From NCBI GenBank assembly GCA_031549085.1, contig JAVBQL010000001.1, positions 62,001 to 126,000 on the forward strand: 64,000 bases of DNA. The letters run 5' to 3'. Of this stretch, positions 44,301-52,713 are shown one piece after another. Position numbers and translations under genes: made by a program. Below the pieces are notes generated by a model that made no database searches, was not told where the DNA came from, and saw only the letters and a program-made list of their open reading frames with translations. The DNA comes from JAVBQL01 sp031549085 (GTDB taxonomy: Bacteria; Spirochaetota; GWE2-31-10; MWDO01). Every line of letters begins with the position of its first letter. Position 1 is the first letter of the stretch.

Positions 44301-45727
44301 GCATACTCAAACTGTGCATCATATTTAAAATTGGTATATTTTCCCTTTACATTTCCCTCAAACTTTGCCCATTGAGATGTTCTTGGAGTTAGTGGGTTTG
44401 CTCCGGGGTAGTAGTAGGTGTTTTCTGTATTTCCATCATAGACTTTTACCTTATCTGCAGGATTGTAGGGAACATAGATATCAGAATTGATCGTTTGCTG
44501 CCAAAGCAACCTTGAAAAACCAGCGTCACCAAGATATGAAAACTTGAATGGTGCTACTGGATGATCAAAATTCATATAGTAGTATCCACCAACATAGAAA
44601 CCAAGGTTGGTGTATGCATCGCCAAATATTCTTAAGGCAAAATCTATATAGTTAAACTTTGGATAAATCTTAAAACTTGGGTTCTTTTTATAAAAATCTC
44701 TATTATAAAAGTCATCAAGGTAGTTTCTGACATCTGCACTGCTCAATCTAAAATATAGTTTTTCGTTTGAGGGGGCAGCACGGCTCTTTTCGATCCCCAT
44801 GATATCTGTCTCATCTCTCTTTATCTCAACCTTCTCTCCAAGCACATAGAAAGTTGTATTTAGATACCAGCCCTCTCTTGAGAGATAGCCTATGGCTGGG
44901 TTTATGATAAGATCTCTTGGATGGTAGAAGACAGGCATATATAGAAAGGGAACTGGCCCTATAAAGACGATTCCATTAAGTAAGCCCCACTCACCCTTCT
45001 GACTAATCCAAAGCTTTGTTACCCTTATATGATAGTGGGGATTTTGTCTGTTACATGTGGTTAGGCTTCCATTCTCTAGGATTGCATCCTCCTCATTGGA
45101 TTGTATAATCCTCTCACCAATGAAGTAGGCATCTTTCAAGCCTGATGATCCACTCTCAAGAATTTTGGTTCTTCCATTAAAAAGCACCCCCCTCTTTACC
45201 TCAAAATTGAAGTAAAACTGCTCACCAGCAAACTCTAGCCCCTTATCTTTAAAGTAGACATTTCCTGTACCCATAATCTCCTTATGTTTCAGGTCAACAT
45301 CCATGTTGTCAGCCTCAACAATCTGATCTCCATCTTTCGATTTTATAACAAGCTTAACCCTTCCTGTTATATGAAGATGCTCTTCGTCATCCTCTTGAAG
45401 CTTAAACATCTTTAGTTCACCTGCTCTCTCAAGGACAATCTGATCTCCCTTCTTTGGAGGGTCTGGTTCAATAAGTGTTACATCGTAGTATGCTGCCAAT
45501 GCTTTTTTATAGCTATTTATATCATCTTGAGCCTCAACCTTTAATGACTGTGCCATAGATTTTAGCTCTTGCAGATTTGCATTGGAGAGGAATCTACCCA
45601 TTGACTCATTTACAAAAGAGCTTGATCTATCTTTCCAATCAATTGGTATATCTGATGTATTATCAAGTGAGTTTAAAAAGATGGTCTTAATAATAAAAAA
45701 AAATATTACGAGAATTTTTTTTTTCAT
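41339..45727 (-). CDS. lptD: LptD-like outer-membrane LPS/organic solvent tolerance protein
   Basis: A 1462-residue exported protein (signal peptide ~1-19). An OstA/LptA-like jelly-roll domain lies at ~105-260 (HITGRVKLVIKSKDGDQIVEADNMDVDLKHKEIMGTGNVYF), which binds lipid A during transit. It is followed by a very large beta-barrel of alternating strands to the C-terminus. A Ser/Thr/Asp-rich insertion (DPTSDTSSNPDATSD) sits near 690. Length is much greater than E. coli LptD (784) and matches the long spirochaete type. It delivers lipopolysaccharide or a related glycolipid to the outer membrane. The two LptD disulfide cysteine pairs of E. coli are not evident. A candidate promoter is just upstream. 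Confidence 0.85.
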   Translation of the reverse strand: MKKKILVIFFFIIKTIFLNSLDNTSDIPIDWKDRSSSFVNESMGRFLSNANLQELKSMAQSLKVEAQDDINSYKKALAAYYDVTLIEPDPPKKGDQIVLERAGELKMFKLQEDDEEHLHITGRVKLVIKSKDGDQIVEADNMDVDLKHKEIMGTGNVYFKDKGLEFAGEQFYFNFEVKRGVLFNGRTKILESGSSGLKDAYFIGERIIQSNEEDAILENGSLTTCNRQNPHYHIRVTKLWISQKGEWGLLNGIVFIGPVPFLYMPVFYHPRDLIINPAIGYLSREGWYLNTTFYVLGEKVEIKRDETDIMGIEKSRAAPSNEKLYFRLSSADVRNYLDDFYNRDFYKKNPSFKIYPKFNYIDFALRIFGDAYTNLGFYVGGYYYMNFDHPVAPFKFSYLGDAGFSRLLWQQTINSDIYVPYNPADKVKVYDGNTENTYYYPGANPLTPRTSQWAKFEGNVKGKYTNFKYDAQFEYASDNYYFSDFYNRRLSFSYLDLLSDTLKFNIEFQGQSMSNFETKKNKNSMIAKPTLNTYIKLGFNPTKYPDIYGLKIIDSIDLSTNVDLGFRVIQMKPYEPTVANGKVDNPKYIRYMIDTFTVPNVSYKMSGTLFDYKTIADMPKKIVKDKIDKETKKFDYSKLTEKIDDFMKLHPDPTSDTSSNPDATSDATTDKNKIDYRSLVVFFSKKGETSIVDLTKTNLEYSDPVGIDGYKFIGRPPAEESNIVRGFQQFETPNNIALGGTATSQALTLDYFGFNLGYTFQDELNNKFKFAYNEGVDNTPEYDTVEKVLTGNFNPETITESFNINNSMTFTLKGVYHALKIGSGGGILSGIPLVTFYYRKDFDILSVYNDYLLNNFPAQTEQERDKMVFDREKQNKTNSEISVYYEDTINNDLSFGQYVLSGTQISTNVKVRLFRFSEIKEYNYTKLNGLNSGNAMYSPIDPLFYDTDVNMIYDKINNFYTRFTLKSNLIPKGNPNTLSVGVGPKINWVIPSTNMTILKNELWQDESNDVIYKNSSGTESYEAEAREYIYFYNKNGKKNLNDKINEFFAEENFWYGPKNYRKMLEDLTFTLNYSFRKDNIDYVRIDDTFKIKFENIGEFSRGDLSSDTISILPTIVYPDNSFSIGFFNDMFKYTNTLVFTKVLDTNYVYYGKLSSSDRLLDRYNIMTFSDLNIITFTLKGDLFPVKLPKGNWATFASNTEFRYDKNIVWQKNPEFNTFYLNSQTFTLSLFMDILKMSISFKAFDFQYTGYGFTLDHATINVGYTVTEIPTLFNFLKIVLAPSISYTFYVNNTNYYTSKTLQSINNNYYQNNTLYLSFALSLIIGESTDFETKLTFEMKNYNKKMYTYYTPDGLTKFFEDLRDSFNFSDIEKRRSTNFKLDTILVKLEHNLHDWQLVFTYMGQQERRDNAKKYYWENTFKFEVVWKLDSENQLMKMFNKTKVSSSYEKGEWKQPVLSLDPDSK

Positions 45728-45784
45728 AAAGTGTGCTTGTTATCTCTTTTAGAGAGCTTTGACCCATGGCAGAAAAACATTACT

Positions 45785-45813
45785 ATAATATCCTAACTAT
45801 AATATTCGTCATA
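45785..45813 (-). promoter_or_regulatory. Candidate promoter of lptD
   Basis: On the minus strand TATGAC, 17 bases, TATTAT, ~60 bases before the lptD ATG. The -35 is imperfect. The lptD leader also contains a small TCTCTAAAAGAGA hairpin. Confidence 0.4.
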
Positions 45814-46001
45814 ATAAAATATTGCTCACTATGTTTTTTATAAAATAGCGAATAATTAAAATTTTAGTATGCCTGCTAATTTGATGTTTTGTTGTTAATA
45901 TTAATACTATTTTCCTAAAATGTTATAACAAAACGAGCAGCTATTGTCAATTTTCATTTTTTTTAAGTATAACTTATTAGACCTCTTTCTAAACCCCCTG
46001 T

Positions 46002-46019
46002 CCCCTTTTCAAAAAGGGG
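46002..46019 (+). repeat. Small CA-loop hairpin accompanying Q copy 2
   Basis: CCCCTTTT-CA-AAAAGGGG is a perfect 8-bp stem; AACCCCC at 45992-45998 could instead pair with GGGGGTT at 46016-46022. It lies 29 bases 5' of the long Q hairpin. Confidence 0.6.
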
Positions 46020-46048
46020 GTTAATCTATCTAGTTAATCTATCTAACG

Positions 46049-46133
46049 ACAAACAAGAGACCAAAAAAGTCGTTTTTTGTTTGATTTTGTTTCACAAATA
46101 TACAAAAAACTTTGTTTTTGATATCCTGTTTGT
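46049..46133 (+). repeat. Q-family long hairpin, copy 2
   Basis: The outer stem ACAAACA/TGTTTGT is followed by imperfect pairs and an A/T run, then the internal loop GTC/TTTG, a perfect inner stem GTTTTTTGT/ACAAAAAAC and an apical TTTGT-TTC-ACAAA hairpin. The divergent gap 45728-46400 otherwise holds only AT-rich DNA. Confidence 0.65.
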
Positions 46134-46400
46134 ATCTTTGATTATTGTTTTTTTTATTTAGTTTCAAAAGATATCTAATTATGGTTAAAACACCTCTTTT
46201 AAACGCCAAAAGGTCACTTTAGGTTAAGTAAACATGCAGAAAAGTTCTGATTTTTTGATAACTTGTTTATTAAAAAAAATAGCTGCAGAAACTTTGCCAA
46301 AAAACTTGATTTTATTATTACGTTTTTTTATAATTTAATTACGAATTGTTAATATTTTTCATATCTCATTCTATAAAAAAAATATATGGAGCCTTTGGAT

Positions 46401-47510
46401 ATGCAAGTTTATAATTCAAAATATCTTTTCTTAAGTATACTATCTATTCTATTTCTATTTTCATGCTCTCAAAATGGTAATTTTCAAAATAATATAATAA
46501 TTCAATCTTCAAATTATGAAGATGACATACTATATGGTTTTGAGAAGCTAACAATAAACATGGGGCGCGACTATGAGGGAGATGTTGTAACCACAATTAT
46601 AAGAAAAAAGACAGATTTGAAAACTGACTCTGCTTTTCTCTATATACATGGTTTTAATGACTACTTTTTTCAATATGAGCTTGCAGACAAAATTGAACAA
46701 GATGGTTATAGATTTTATGCAATAGATCTTCGTAAGCATGGACGCTCTCTCTTACCAAATCAGAAAGAGTCAAACTTTCGTGATATAAAAGAGTATTATC
46801 AAGATATTGATATTGCCCTAAACGTAATGAAGAGTGAGGGCATTAAAAATATTATACTCCTTGGCCACTCTACAGGGGGACTTATATCATCTCTATATGT
46901 AGAGGATCATAAGGATAATGGCATAATAAGGCTGCTTGTACTAAACAGTCCATTTTTGGACTTCAATTTAAAACCATTTACTAAAAATGTTGGTGTGCCT
47001 ATTGTCTCAACGATTGGAAAATTTTTCCCAAATATAAAAAATACACTTAAGGGTAAGGACTTCTATAATCGTGTAATAAGCAAAGATATGGATGGAGAGT
47101 GGGAGATTAATAAGGTGTGGAAACAGCCCAAGCTTGAGCCAAACTATGGCTGGGTTAGGGGGATACACCTTGCACAAAAGAGAATTAAGAAGGGGTTAAC
47201 AATAGATATACCTATATTGGTTATGAGATCTTCGGAGAGCCACTATGTTTTTACAGATAAGGCTTATCAAACCTATGATGGCGGAGACATGGTGCTATCT
47301 GTGAAGGATATTGCGAAATACTCTATAAATCTTGGTACTAATATCACTGATGTTGTTATAGCTAAGGCTTTTCATGATGTTTTTATTTCAAAGAAAGAGG
47401 TTCGTGAATCTGCTTATAGAAATATGTTTTTTTGGGTAGATGCATATATAGATTATGAGGACAAGGTGGTGATTAAAAAGCATATGAAAGCTGTTAGTGA
47501 AATTTTTTAA
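46401..47510 (+). CDS. Alpha/beta-hydrolase lipoprotein (monoacylglycerol lipase/S33-like)
   Basis: A ~369-residue lipoprotein: the signal peptide YLFLSILSILFLFSC ends in a lipobox FLFSC. The mature domain is a Hydrolase_4/serine aminopeptidase-like fold with the oxyanion HGFND motif, the GHSTGG nucleophile elbow and a late His in KAFHDVFIS as the likely catalytic histidine. It should cleave esters or lysophospholipids at the periplasmic face of a membrane. The frame extends five codons upstream (ATG 46386), but GGAG lies before the inner ATG at 46401, which gives a better signal sequence. It is followed by P-family palindrome A. Confidence 0.85.
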   Translation: MQVYNSKYLFLSILSILFLFSCSQNGNFQNNIIIQSSNYEDDILYGFEKLTINMGRDYEGDVVTTIIRKKTDLKTDSAFLYIHGFNDYFFQYELADKIEQDGYRFYAIDLRKHGRSLLPNQKESNFRDIKEYYQDIDIALNVMKSEGIKNIILLGHSTGGLISSLYVEDHKDNGIIRLLVLNSPFLDFNLKPFTKNVGVPIVSTIGKFFPNIKNTLKGKDFYNRVISKDMDGEWEINKVWKQPKLEPNYGWVRGIHLAQKRIKKGLTIDIPILVMRSSESHYVFTDKAYQTYDGGDMVLSVKDIAKYSINLGTNITDVVIAKAFHDVFISKKEVRESAYRNMFFWVDAYIDYEDKVVIKKHMKAVSEIF

Positions 47511-47540
47511 CAATATAAAAGGTTTCATTGAGATTTTATG

Positions 47541-47820
47541 CTATAAATAACCTTATCCAATATTAAATGAGATGTTAAACTTGCTTTCTGGGTTACTTGT
47601 CAGAAAGAACAGATAGAGGGAGAGAACGTTACTTAAAAAAAGAGAAAGAGAGAGAATATTTTCATATAGGCTTAAGGTAACACCCCGCCCATATGAAAGT
47701 ACTTTTTCTTTTTTCTTTTCTTTTAAGTAGCATTCGCTCGTTATATACCTTCGTAATGATAAGTAAACTAAAGATAAAGTACTATTACTAGTTTGATGTT
47801 AATAGTACTTCCGTGACAAT
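47541..47820. repeat. P-family palindromic element, copy A
   Basis: A ~280-bp near-palindrome. Its two ~100-bp arms are related inverted copies (TACTTGTCA...GAGAACGTTACTTAAAA on the left, matched on the right by TTTTAAGTAGCATTCGCTCGTTATA). A purine-rich tract and a pyrimidine-rich tract face each other around a central hairpin, TTTCATAT...ATATGAAA at 47660-47698. This is the most degenerate centre of the six copies. It separates the hydrolase and TlpA genes and fills most of the 47511-47855 gap. Confidence 0.8.
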
Positions 47821-47855
47821 AAAGTAATATATAAATTAAAAAAAAGGAAAAAATT

Positions 47856-48389
47856 ATGAATCTAAAAAAAACTTTTATTGTTCTAATCTCTCTCTTTTGC
47901 CTGTTCTCTCTCTACTCTAGTGATAAAGAGATTGATGAGTTATTTCGAGAGCTTAAGATGGCAAGGATAGAGCCTGTTCCTATGATGGATTTCAAATTTA
48001 AAGATATGAATGGAAATGATCTATCCCTATCATCTTTAAAAGGAAAGATGATATTTTTCAATTTTTGGGCAACATGGTGCCCTCCATGCCGTAAAGAGAT
48101 GCCCTCTATGCAGAAGCTATATAACAAATTTAAAGATAAAAATTTTGTAATGATTGCAGTAACAAGTGAAGATAGTGCTACCGTAAAACAGTTTCTTAGT
48201 AAGAATAAATATACTTTTCCTATTGTTGCTGGTGAGGAGGATATCTTTATAAACTACAATATTGCAAGCATCCCAACAACCTTTATAATAGATGGTGATG
48301 GCTATATTATAGGTGGAACTGCCGGTTCTAGTGATTGGGCAAGAAAGGAGTCTATCAATTTTTTTGAAAAGATGATTCCAAAGAAGTAG
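47856..48389 (+). CDS. TlpA/ResA-like thioredoxin-fold protein
   Basis: A 177-residue exported thiol-disulfide oxidoreductase. The signal peptide is LKKTFIVLISLFCLFSLYSS. The redoxin domain has SLSSLKGKMIFFNFWATWCPPCRKEMPSM with the active-site WCPPC pair, TSEDSATVKQFL, and the cis-proline loop NIASIPTTFIIDGDGYI. It should reduce disulfides in the periplasm, for example on cytochrome c-like or cell-envelope proteins. Its length and order match ResA/TlpA. It stands alone between P copies A and B, which bracket it in inverted orientation. AAGGA is eight bases before the ATG. Confidence 0.92.
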   Translation: MNLKKTFIVLISLFCLFSLYSSDKEIDELFRELKMARIEPVPMMDFKFKDMNGNDLSLSSLKGKMIFFNFWATWCPPCRKEMPSMQKLYNKFKDKNFVMIAVTSEDSATVKQFLSKNKYTFPIVAGEEDIFINYNIASIPTTFIIDGDGYIIGGTAGSSDWARKESINFFEKMIPKK

Positions 48390-48440
48390 GCACTACATAG
48401 TTTTTTTTATATTTATCACTATCCAAAGGATAGCTATACT

Positions 48441-48721
48441 ATCAATAATCTTATCCAATATTAAATTAGCTATACAAACTTACTTTCTGGGTTACTGGTC
48501 AGTATGTAGATATGCAACGAGAGAATGTTACTTAAGAAAATAAAAAAAAGAAAAAGTAGTTTTATATAGGTGGGGTTCTACCCCAACCTATATAAAACTA
48601 TTCTCTCTTCTCTCTATTTTTTTTGAGTAGCATTCACTCATTATATATTTTCTTACTGATGAGTAATACAAAGAGTAAGTTGCATAGCTAATTTGATACT
48701 GATAGGATATTCATAACAACA
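48441..48721. repeat. P-family palindromic element, copy B
   Basis: This copy is in the opposite orientation to A. The central hairpin at 48558-48599 has an AGTTTTATATAGG stem and a GGGG/CCCC inner stem with one bulged A. Left and right arms share TATCCAATATTAAATTAGC-like and CAGTATCAAATTAGC-like ends. It lies between TlpA and the U1 unit. Confidence 0.85.
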
Positions 48722-48783
48722 GAACGAAACAAAAAGTGATATCTTAAAGAATTACCATTATAAATATCAAAGTAAAAAAAATC

Positions 48784-48811
48784 TTGATTTATCCATTAAA
48801 TAAACTATAAT
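48784..48811 (+). promoter_or_regulatory. Conserved promoter of unit U1
   Basis: TTGATT, 16 bases, TATAAT. The same -35, spacing and -10 are kept in unit U2, although the spacer differs by one base, so it is probably functional. Confidence 0.65.
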
Positions 48812-48816
48812 ATAGG

Positions 48817-49100
48817 CTTGAAACGGTTTCAGTGTCCAAGCTTGAGGCTCACGCCCTTATAGGTTTGGATGCTCGAGGAGGAGACGCATGCCCGCGATTG
48901 CATATGGGCTGTCTATTCTCGTCTTCTCGGGGAGTGGCAGCGCGTGACCTTTGCTTTTGTGGGCATGCCTGTTTTTTATAAACAGGGTCTTTACCCCTTG
49001 CCTTTAAGCACAATTGTCTTTGGCCTGCTGCTCCCTTCTATTTTTTTGATACTTCATAACGTTTTTTATAGCTTTTATTCTATCAATAGTCCCATCCAAA
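48817..49100 (+). ncRNA. Unit U1: candidate structured RNA
   Basis: A ~285-nt region starting just after the conserved promoter, noticeably richer in G+C than its surroundings. Visible stems include TCCAAGC/GTTTGGA (48835-48841 with 48863-48869), CTCGAGGAG/CTTCTCGGG (48872-48880 with 48923-48931), GCCC/GGGC inside it and CCTGTTT/AAACAGG near 48970. In the second copy the 9-bp stem is CCTGAGTAG/CTACTCAGG, so three of nine pairs changed and all still pair, including one double compensatory change. It ends inside P copy C, which could terminate it. A peptide is possible instead of, or together with, the RNA (see the small frame in this unit). No known RNA family is recognised. Confidence 0.45.
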
Positions 49101-49138
49101 CTTTAATGAGCAGTGTAACTTTATATCTGGGTTACTAG
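48869..49138 (+). CDS. Possible small membrane protein in unit U1 (doubtful)
   Basis: An 89-codon frame with a hydrophobic C-terminal segment (STIVFGLLLPSIFLILHN). Within the ~70 codons aligned with the second copy I count ten base differences, about six of them silent, which hints at coding. However, the frames upstream of the shared WAVYS block differ because of a one-base indel, and several silent changes are equally explained by pairing in an RNA stem. A second frame (ATG at 48888 with a good GGAGGAG) gives a 19-residue peptide here and a longer Cys-rich one in the other copy. I therefore regard translation as unproven. Confidence 0.2.
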   Translation: MLEEETHARDCIWAVYSRLLGEWQRVTFAFVGMPVFYKQGLYPLPLSTIVFGLLLPSIFLILHNVFYSFYSINSPIQTLMSSVTLYLGY

Positions 49139-49363
49139 TCAGCACGAAAAGATGTAAGGAGAGAACGTCACTCAAAAAAAGAGAAAGAAGAGAGAATATT
49201 TTCATATAGGCTGGGGTAACACCCCGCCCATATGAAAATACTTTTTCTTTTTTCTTTTCTTTTAAGTAGCATTCGCTCGTTATATATTTTCGTACTGATA
49301 AGTAATACAAAGAGTAAGTTGAATAGCTAATTTGATACTGATAGGATATTCATAACAATAAAG
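49081..49363. repeat. P-family palindromic element, copy C
   Basis: Same orientation as A. The central hairpin at 49199-49238 has TTTTCATAT arms and a GGGGT/ACCCC inner stem. Its left end merges with the 3' end of unit U1, and it lies directly before the 3' end of rsmG. On the plus strand the hairpin is followed by a T-rich tract, so it could terminate U1. Confidence 0.85.
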
Positions 49364-49401
49364 CTAAATAAAAAGTGATATATGATAGATATAAAAAAAA
49401 A

Positions 49402-50049
49402 CTATATTTTTTTTAAAAGTACCATGTGCCGCTCTTTATTGATAAGCGGTGCAGTTTTCAAAACCTCATAAGAGAGACTAAAAGAATTTTTCGCTTCAGC
49501 AATCTCTTCATCAATTTTTTCAACCCTTCCCTTATACAAAAGATAACTCGTCCCCTTTTCAAAACTCTCTTTTGTATACAATAGTATCTCTCCTATCGAT
49601 TTGAATGCCCTGCATGTTATTACATCTGATTGCAGTATCCCATCTGCAACAAGCCGCTCCTCTATAACAACATTATTAAGTCTAAGCTTACTTTTAAGTT
49701 CATTAAGAAAAGCAATCTTCAATGGACTCTTGTCTATAAGTATAATTTTTTTATCTGGGAATATTATTGAGAGAAGCACTCCCGGAAGCCCACCACCTGT
49801 TCCAAGGTCACTAATTTCACTATAGTTAAGAAAGAGCTCCCATGGAGAGAGCGAGTCGTAAACATGTTCCAATATTATATCTTCAATAGTCAACTTCCTG
49901 CTCATTAAATTAAGCTCTTTGTTCTTTTTAACAAGCAGGTTGAGATAGTCCTCTATTTTCTGGTGATATTTTGAATCGATTTTTGCACTATTAAGACAAT
50001 CTTTCAGATATGCTCTTACATCAGATCGCCTATTCTCTTTCATAGTCAT
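49402..50049 (-). CDS. rsmG: RsmG, 16S rRNA (guanine-N7) methyltransferase
   Basis: A 215-residue methyltransferase that modifies G527 of 16S rRNA. The N-terminal helical YxxxLxxWNKxxNLxs-like region (IEDYLNLLVKKNKELNLMS) is followed by SAM motif I, DLGTGGGLPGVLLSI, and later SDVITCRAFKSI, typical of RsmG/GidB. Length is normal (205-240). Its start overlaps the manC stop by 20 bases, so the two are transcribed together and the coupling may be translational. Confidence 0.94.
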   Translation of the reverse strand: MTMKENRRSDVRAYLKDCLNSAKIDSKYHQKIEDYLNLLVKKNKELNLMSRKLTIEDIILEHVYDSLSPWELFLNYSEISDLGTGGGLPGVLLSIIFPDKKIILIDKSPLKIAFLNELKSKLRLNNVVIEERLVADGILQSDVITCRAFKSIGEILLYTKESFEKGTSYLLYKGRVEKIDEEIAEAKNSFSLSYEVLKTAPLINKERHMVLLKKI

Positions 50050-51427
50050 CTTCTAGTCTTATTATATCATCCTCTTCGAGATAGGGGCCAGTTTGTACCT
50101 CAATCACCTTTAGGTGCTGGTGGTGAAGGGGGTTAAAAAGCCTATGGTTTGTATTTGAAGGAATAAAAATAGACTCTGATGGATAGAGAGTTCTAACCTC
50201 ATTTCCAATTGTTATCTCAGCAACCCCTTCAGCAATTGTCCATGTTTCGCTTCGATGTTTATGAAACTGAAGGCTTATCTTACTGTTTGGGTTTATACAG
50301 AGCTGTTTTACCTTATAGTTTTTACCCTCATCAAGAATTGTATAGCTTCCCCATGGTCTAAAAGTTACATTGTTTGAGTCAACAACCTTTGGATCACTCT
50401 CCTCAAGACGCTTTACAATACTCTTGATATCTTCAGATCTATCTATATCAGCAACAAGTGTTGCATCAGCTGTATCAACAATAATAAGATTTTTTACTCC
50501 AAGGGTTGCAATCTTCCTTTTGTCACCAAAAACCAGCAGATTGCTTGAGCCCTCATCAATATAGTTATCAGCCCTAACAATAGAGCCACTCTCATTTTTA
50601 GGGAGAATCTCAAAGAGAGAGCCAAAGCTTCCAATATCACTCCAGACAAATGATGATGGAACCAAAGCAATCTTATCTGACTTCTCCATTAGTGCATAGT
50701 CAATAGATATATTTTGAAACTCAGTAAAAATATCTTTTGTTATCTTCTCATTTTTTAATAACTTTGCTTTAAACTTCTCATTGGTCTGAAAAAGTTCTGG
50801 TGAATGTTTTTTAAGCTCCTCCAAAAAGGTCTTTACTTTAAAAACAAATATCCCAGCATTCCAGAAGTAGTTTCCATCTTTTAGATACTCTTTTGCCTTT
50901 TCTACATTTGGCTTCTCAACAAACTTATCAACATGGTAGCCATCAAATAGCTTTTTGTCCCCAACTTTTATGTATCCATATCCAGTTTTTGGAACATCAG
51001 GGACAATTCCAATTGTAACAATATAACCCTCTTTTGCAATTTTTTCTGCTTTAGTTAGAGTATTTAAAAATTCATCATCATTGTCAACATATTGGTCTGA
51101 TGAGAGGACAGCAATGATATCATCCTCATCAAAAAAGTTTGTTGAGTAGGCAATGGCTGGGGCAGTATTTCTGCCAACAGGCTCCAATATAAAATGTTTT
51201 TTCTCAAAGTCTGGAAGAATATCTAATAGCTGCTCCTCAACAATAAACTTTGAATCAAATCCAGCAATTACATATATATCACGTCCATTCTCACGGCTTA
51301 CTCTTAAAGCTGTGTTTTGCAGGAGGGAGTACTCATTATTAAAATTTATAAACTGCTTTGCAAATTTTTTTCTGCTTAATGGCCAAAGTCTTGTGCCGCT
51401 TCCGCCAGCCAATATCAAATATTTCAT
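50030..51427 (-). CDS. manC: Mannose-1-phosphate guanylyltransferase / mannose-6-phosphate isomerase
   Basis: A 465-residue bifunctional type II enzyme. The N-terminal nucleotidyltransferase opens with LILAGGSGTRLWPLSRKKFAKQF, and the middle FVEKPNVEKAKEYL segment is intact. The C-terminal cupin (PMI) domain has QFHKHRSETWTI and the metal-binding HH/HxH pattern. It makes GDP-mannose for LPS/O-antigen or glycolipid. AAGGA is six bases before the ATG. The gene is upstream of rsmG and overlaps it; no other GDP-mannose gene is close, but several glycan genes lie elsewhere in the window. Confidence 0.95.
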   Translation of the reverse strand: MKYLILAGGSGTRLWPLSRKKFAKQFINFNNEYSLLQNTALRVSRENGRDIYVIAGFDSKFIVEEQLLDILPDFEKKHFILEPVGRNTAPAIAYSTNFFDEDDIIAVLSSDQYVDNDDEFLNTLTKAEKIAKEGYIVTIGIVPDVPKTGYGYIKVGDKKLFDGYHVDKFVEKPNVEKAKEYLKDGNYFWNAGIFVFKVKTFLEELKKHSPELFQTNEKFKAKLLKNEKITKDIFTEFQNISIDYALMEKSDKIALVPSSFVWSDIGSFGSLFEILPKNESGSIVRADNYIDEGSSNLLVFGDKRKIATLGVKNLIIVDTADATLVADIDRSEDIKSIVKRLEESDPKVVDSNNVTFRPWGSYTILDEGKNYKVKQLCINPNSKISLQFHKHRSETWTIAEGVAEITIGNEVRTLYPSESIFIPSNTNHRLFNPLHHQHLKVIEVQTGPYLEEDDIIRLEDDYERE

Positions 51428-51622
51428 AAGAATTCCTTAAGGTTTTTTAATACAAATAGGATTAAAATATATATTTAAGAATAGCGATAATTATAACAAA
51501 AAATAGGCAATAAATCAATTCTTAATATATTCATTCTTAAAAGTTGATTTTTTTCAAAATAATTTAATCCTTTTTTTTATCTATGAAAGGCTAAAAGAGA
51601 ATAAGAAAAAAGCCTTTCACTC

Positions 51623-51651
51623 TTGACAAAATTCTTCTATTAGTTGATAAT
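51623..51651 (+). promoter_or_regulatory. Sigma-70-type promoter of fabG
   Basis: TTGACA at 51623-51628, 17 bases, GATAAT at 51646-51651. A start near 51658 is 34 bases before the fabG ATG. The promoter overlaps the start of the longest open frame, which supports the internal ATG. Confidence 0.75.
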
Positions 51652-51691
51652 AAGCAATTACAACTATTTTAGTTTATTTTTAGGAGAAATT

Positions 51692-52417
51692 ATGGCAAGA
51701 GCATTAGTTACAGGCGGAAGCAGAGGGATTGGAAAAGCAATATCTATTATGCTTGCAAAGAATGGGTATGACCTTATAATAAACTATAGAGGCAACATAG
51801 AGGCTGCAGAATCTACAAAGAGAGAGATAGAAAAGTACAATGTAAAATGTACACTATTACAATTTGATATAGCGGACTTTTCTAATACAAGAAATGCTAT
51901 AGAAGAAGAATTAAAGAATGGACCAATTGATGTCCTTATTGTTAATGCTGGAATAAGAAAAGATGCACTATTTCCAATTATGAAAAATGAAGATTGGGAT
52001 AGTGTAATAGATACAAACCTAAAAAGCTTCTACTATGTAACAAGACCTGTTGCAAAATCGATGTTTGATAATAAGAGAGGCAAGATTGTTGTTGTAAGTT
52101 CTACATCTGGGCAGACTGGTATGAGGGGACAGGCAAACTACTGTGCATCAAAGTTTGGTGTGATTGGGGCTGCGAAGGCACTTGCAGTGGAGCTTGCTGC
52201 AAGAAACATAAATGTTAATATTGTTGCTCCAGGTTTTATTGAGACTGATATGACAAGCGACTTGAAAGATAAGTTTGATGAAATTAAAAAGACAATACCA
52301 ATCAGAAGAATAGGCAGTGTTGAGGATGTTGCAAATGCTGTTGAGTTTTTAGTGAGCGAAAAGGCAAGCTATATTGTTGGACAGATTATTCCAATCAATG
52401 GCGGATTATTGCAATAA
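51692..52417 (+). CDS. fabG: FabG, 3-oxoacyl-ACP reductase
   Basis: A 241-residue classical short-chain dehydrogenase. The NADP loop is TGGSRGIGKA, the NAG motif VNAGIRKD, the catalytic Ser in VVSSTSGQTG and YxxxK in YCASKFG; the C-terminal IPINGGLLQ is characteristic of FabG. It reduces 3-oxoacyl-ACP in fatty-acid elongation. The longest frame starts 16 codons earlier, but AGGAG lies five bases before the ATG at 51692, and the promoter overlaps the longer start. No other fab gene is adjacent. It could be a FabG paralogue with another substrate. Confidence 0.9.
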   Translation: MARALVTGGSRGIGKAISIMLAKNGYDLIINYRGNIEAAESTKREIEKYNVKCTLLQFDIADFSNTRNAIEEELKNGPIDVLIVNAGIRKDALFPIMKNEDWDSVIDTNLKSFYYVTRPVAKSMFDNKRGKIVVVSSTSGQTGMRGQANYCASKFGVIGAAKALAVELAARNINVNIVAPGFIETDMTSDLKDKFDEIKKTIPIRRIGSVEDVANAVEFLVSEKASYIVGQIIPINGGLLQ

Positions 52418-52434
52418 GCTCTCTCTAATCCCCC

Positions 52435-52458
52435 AACCCCCTTTTCAAAAAGGGGGTT
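52435..52458 (+). terminator. Perfect CA-loop hairpin after fabG (companion of Q copy 3)
   Basis: AACCCCCTTTT-CA-AAAAGGGGGTT is an 11-bp perfect palindrome 18 bases past the fabG stop. It may end fabG transcription, though no T-run follows. The same CA-loop design occurs upstream of the other Q hairpins. Confidence 0.6.
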
Positions 52459-52471
52459 ATAAAAAATAGAT

Positions 52472-52566
52472 AAAATATGAGCAAGACACTAAAAAGTCGC
52501 TTTTTGTTTGATTTTGTTTCACAAAATATACAAAAAACTTTGTTTTTAGCATCTTGCTCATATTTT
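52472..52566 (+). repeat. Q-family long hairpin, copy 3
   Basis: The outer stem AAAATATGAGCAAGA (52472-52486) pairs with TCTTGCTCATATTTT (52552-52566), followed inward by CTAAAAA/TTTTTAG, the internal loop GTC/TTTG, an inner stem with one C-A mismatch, and an apical ATTTTGT-TTC-ACAAAAT hairpin. The rest of the gap to 52713 is AT-rich. Confidence 0.75.
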
Positions 52567-52713
52567 TTATTATTAAATTTCCTACTTACTTTAGTTTCAA
52601 AAGAAATATATTAAATAAAAAACCACACATAGAAAAAGGGCTTTCTTTGATTAATAACTCCTTCTCTAAACTTTTTTTTGAAAAGTGAGTTTGCAAAGAT
52701 AGAAAAATATACT

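Noticed and set aside
49083..49310. A 75-codon minus-strand frame, similar to a 65-codon frame at 55856-56053
   Set aside because: Both frames lie wholly inside P-family palindromes C and E; their similarity follows from the repeat itself, and the other P copies do not keep the frame.
50030..50049. Possible frameshift between manC and rsmG
   Set aside because: Both products have full-length termini; the 20-base overlap is ordinary operon coupling.
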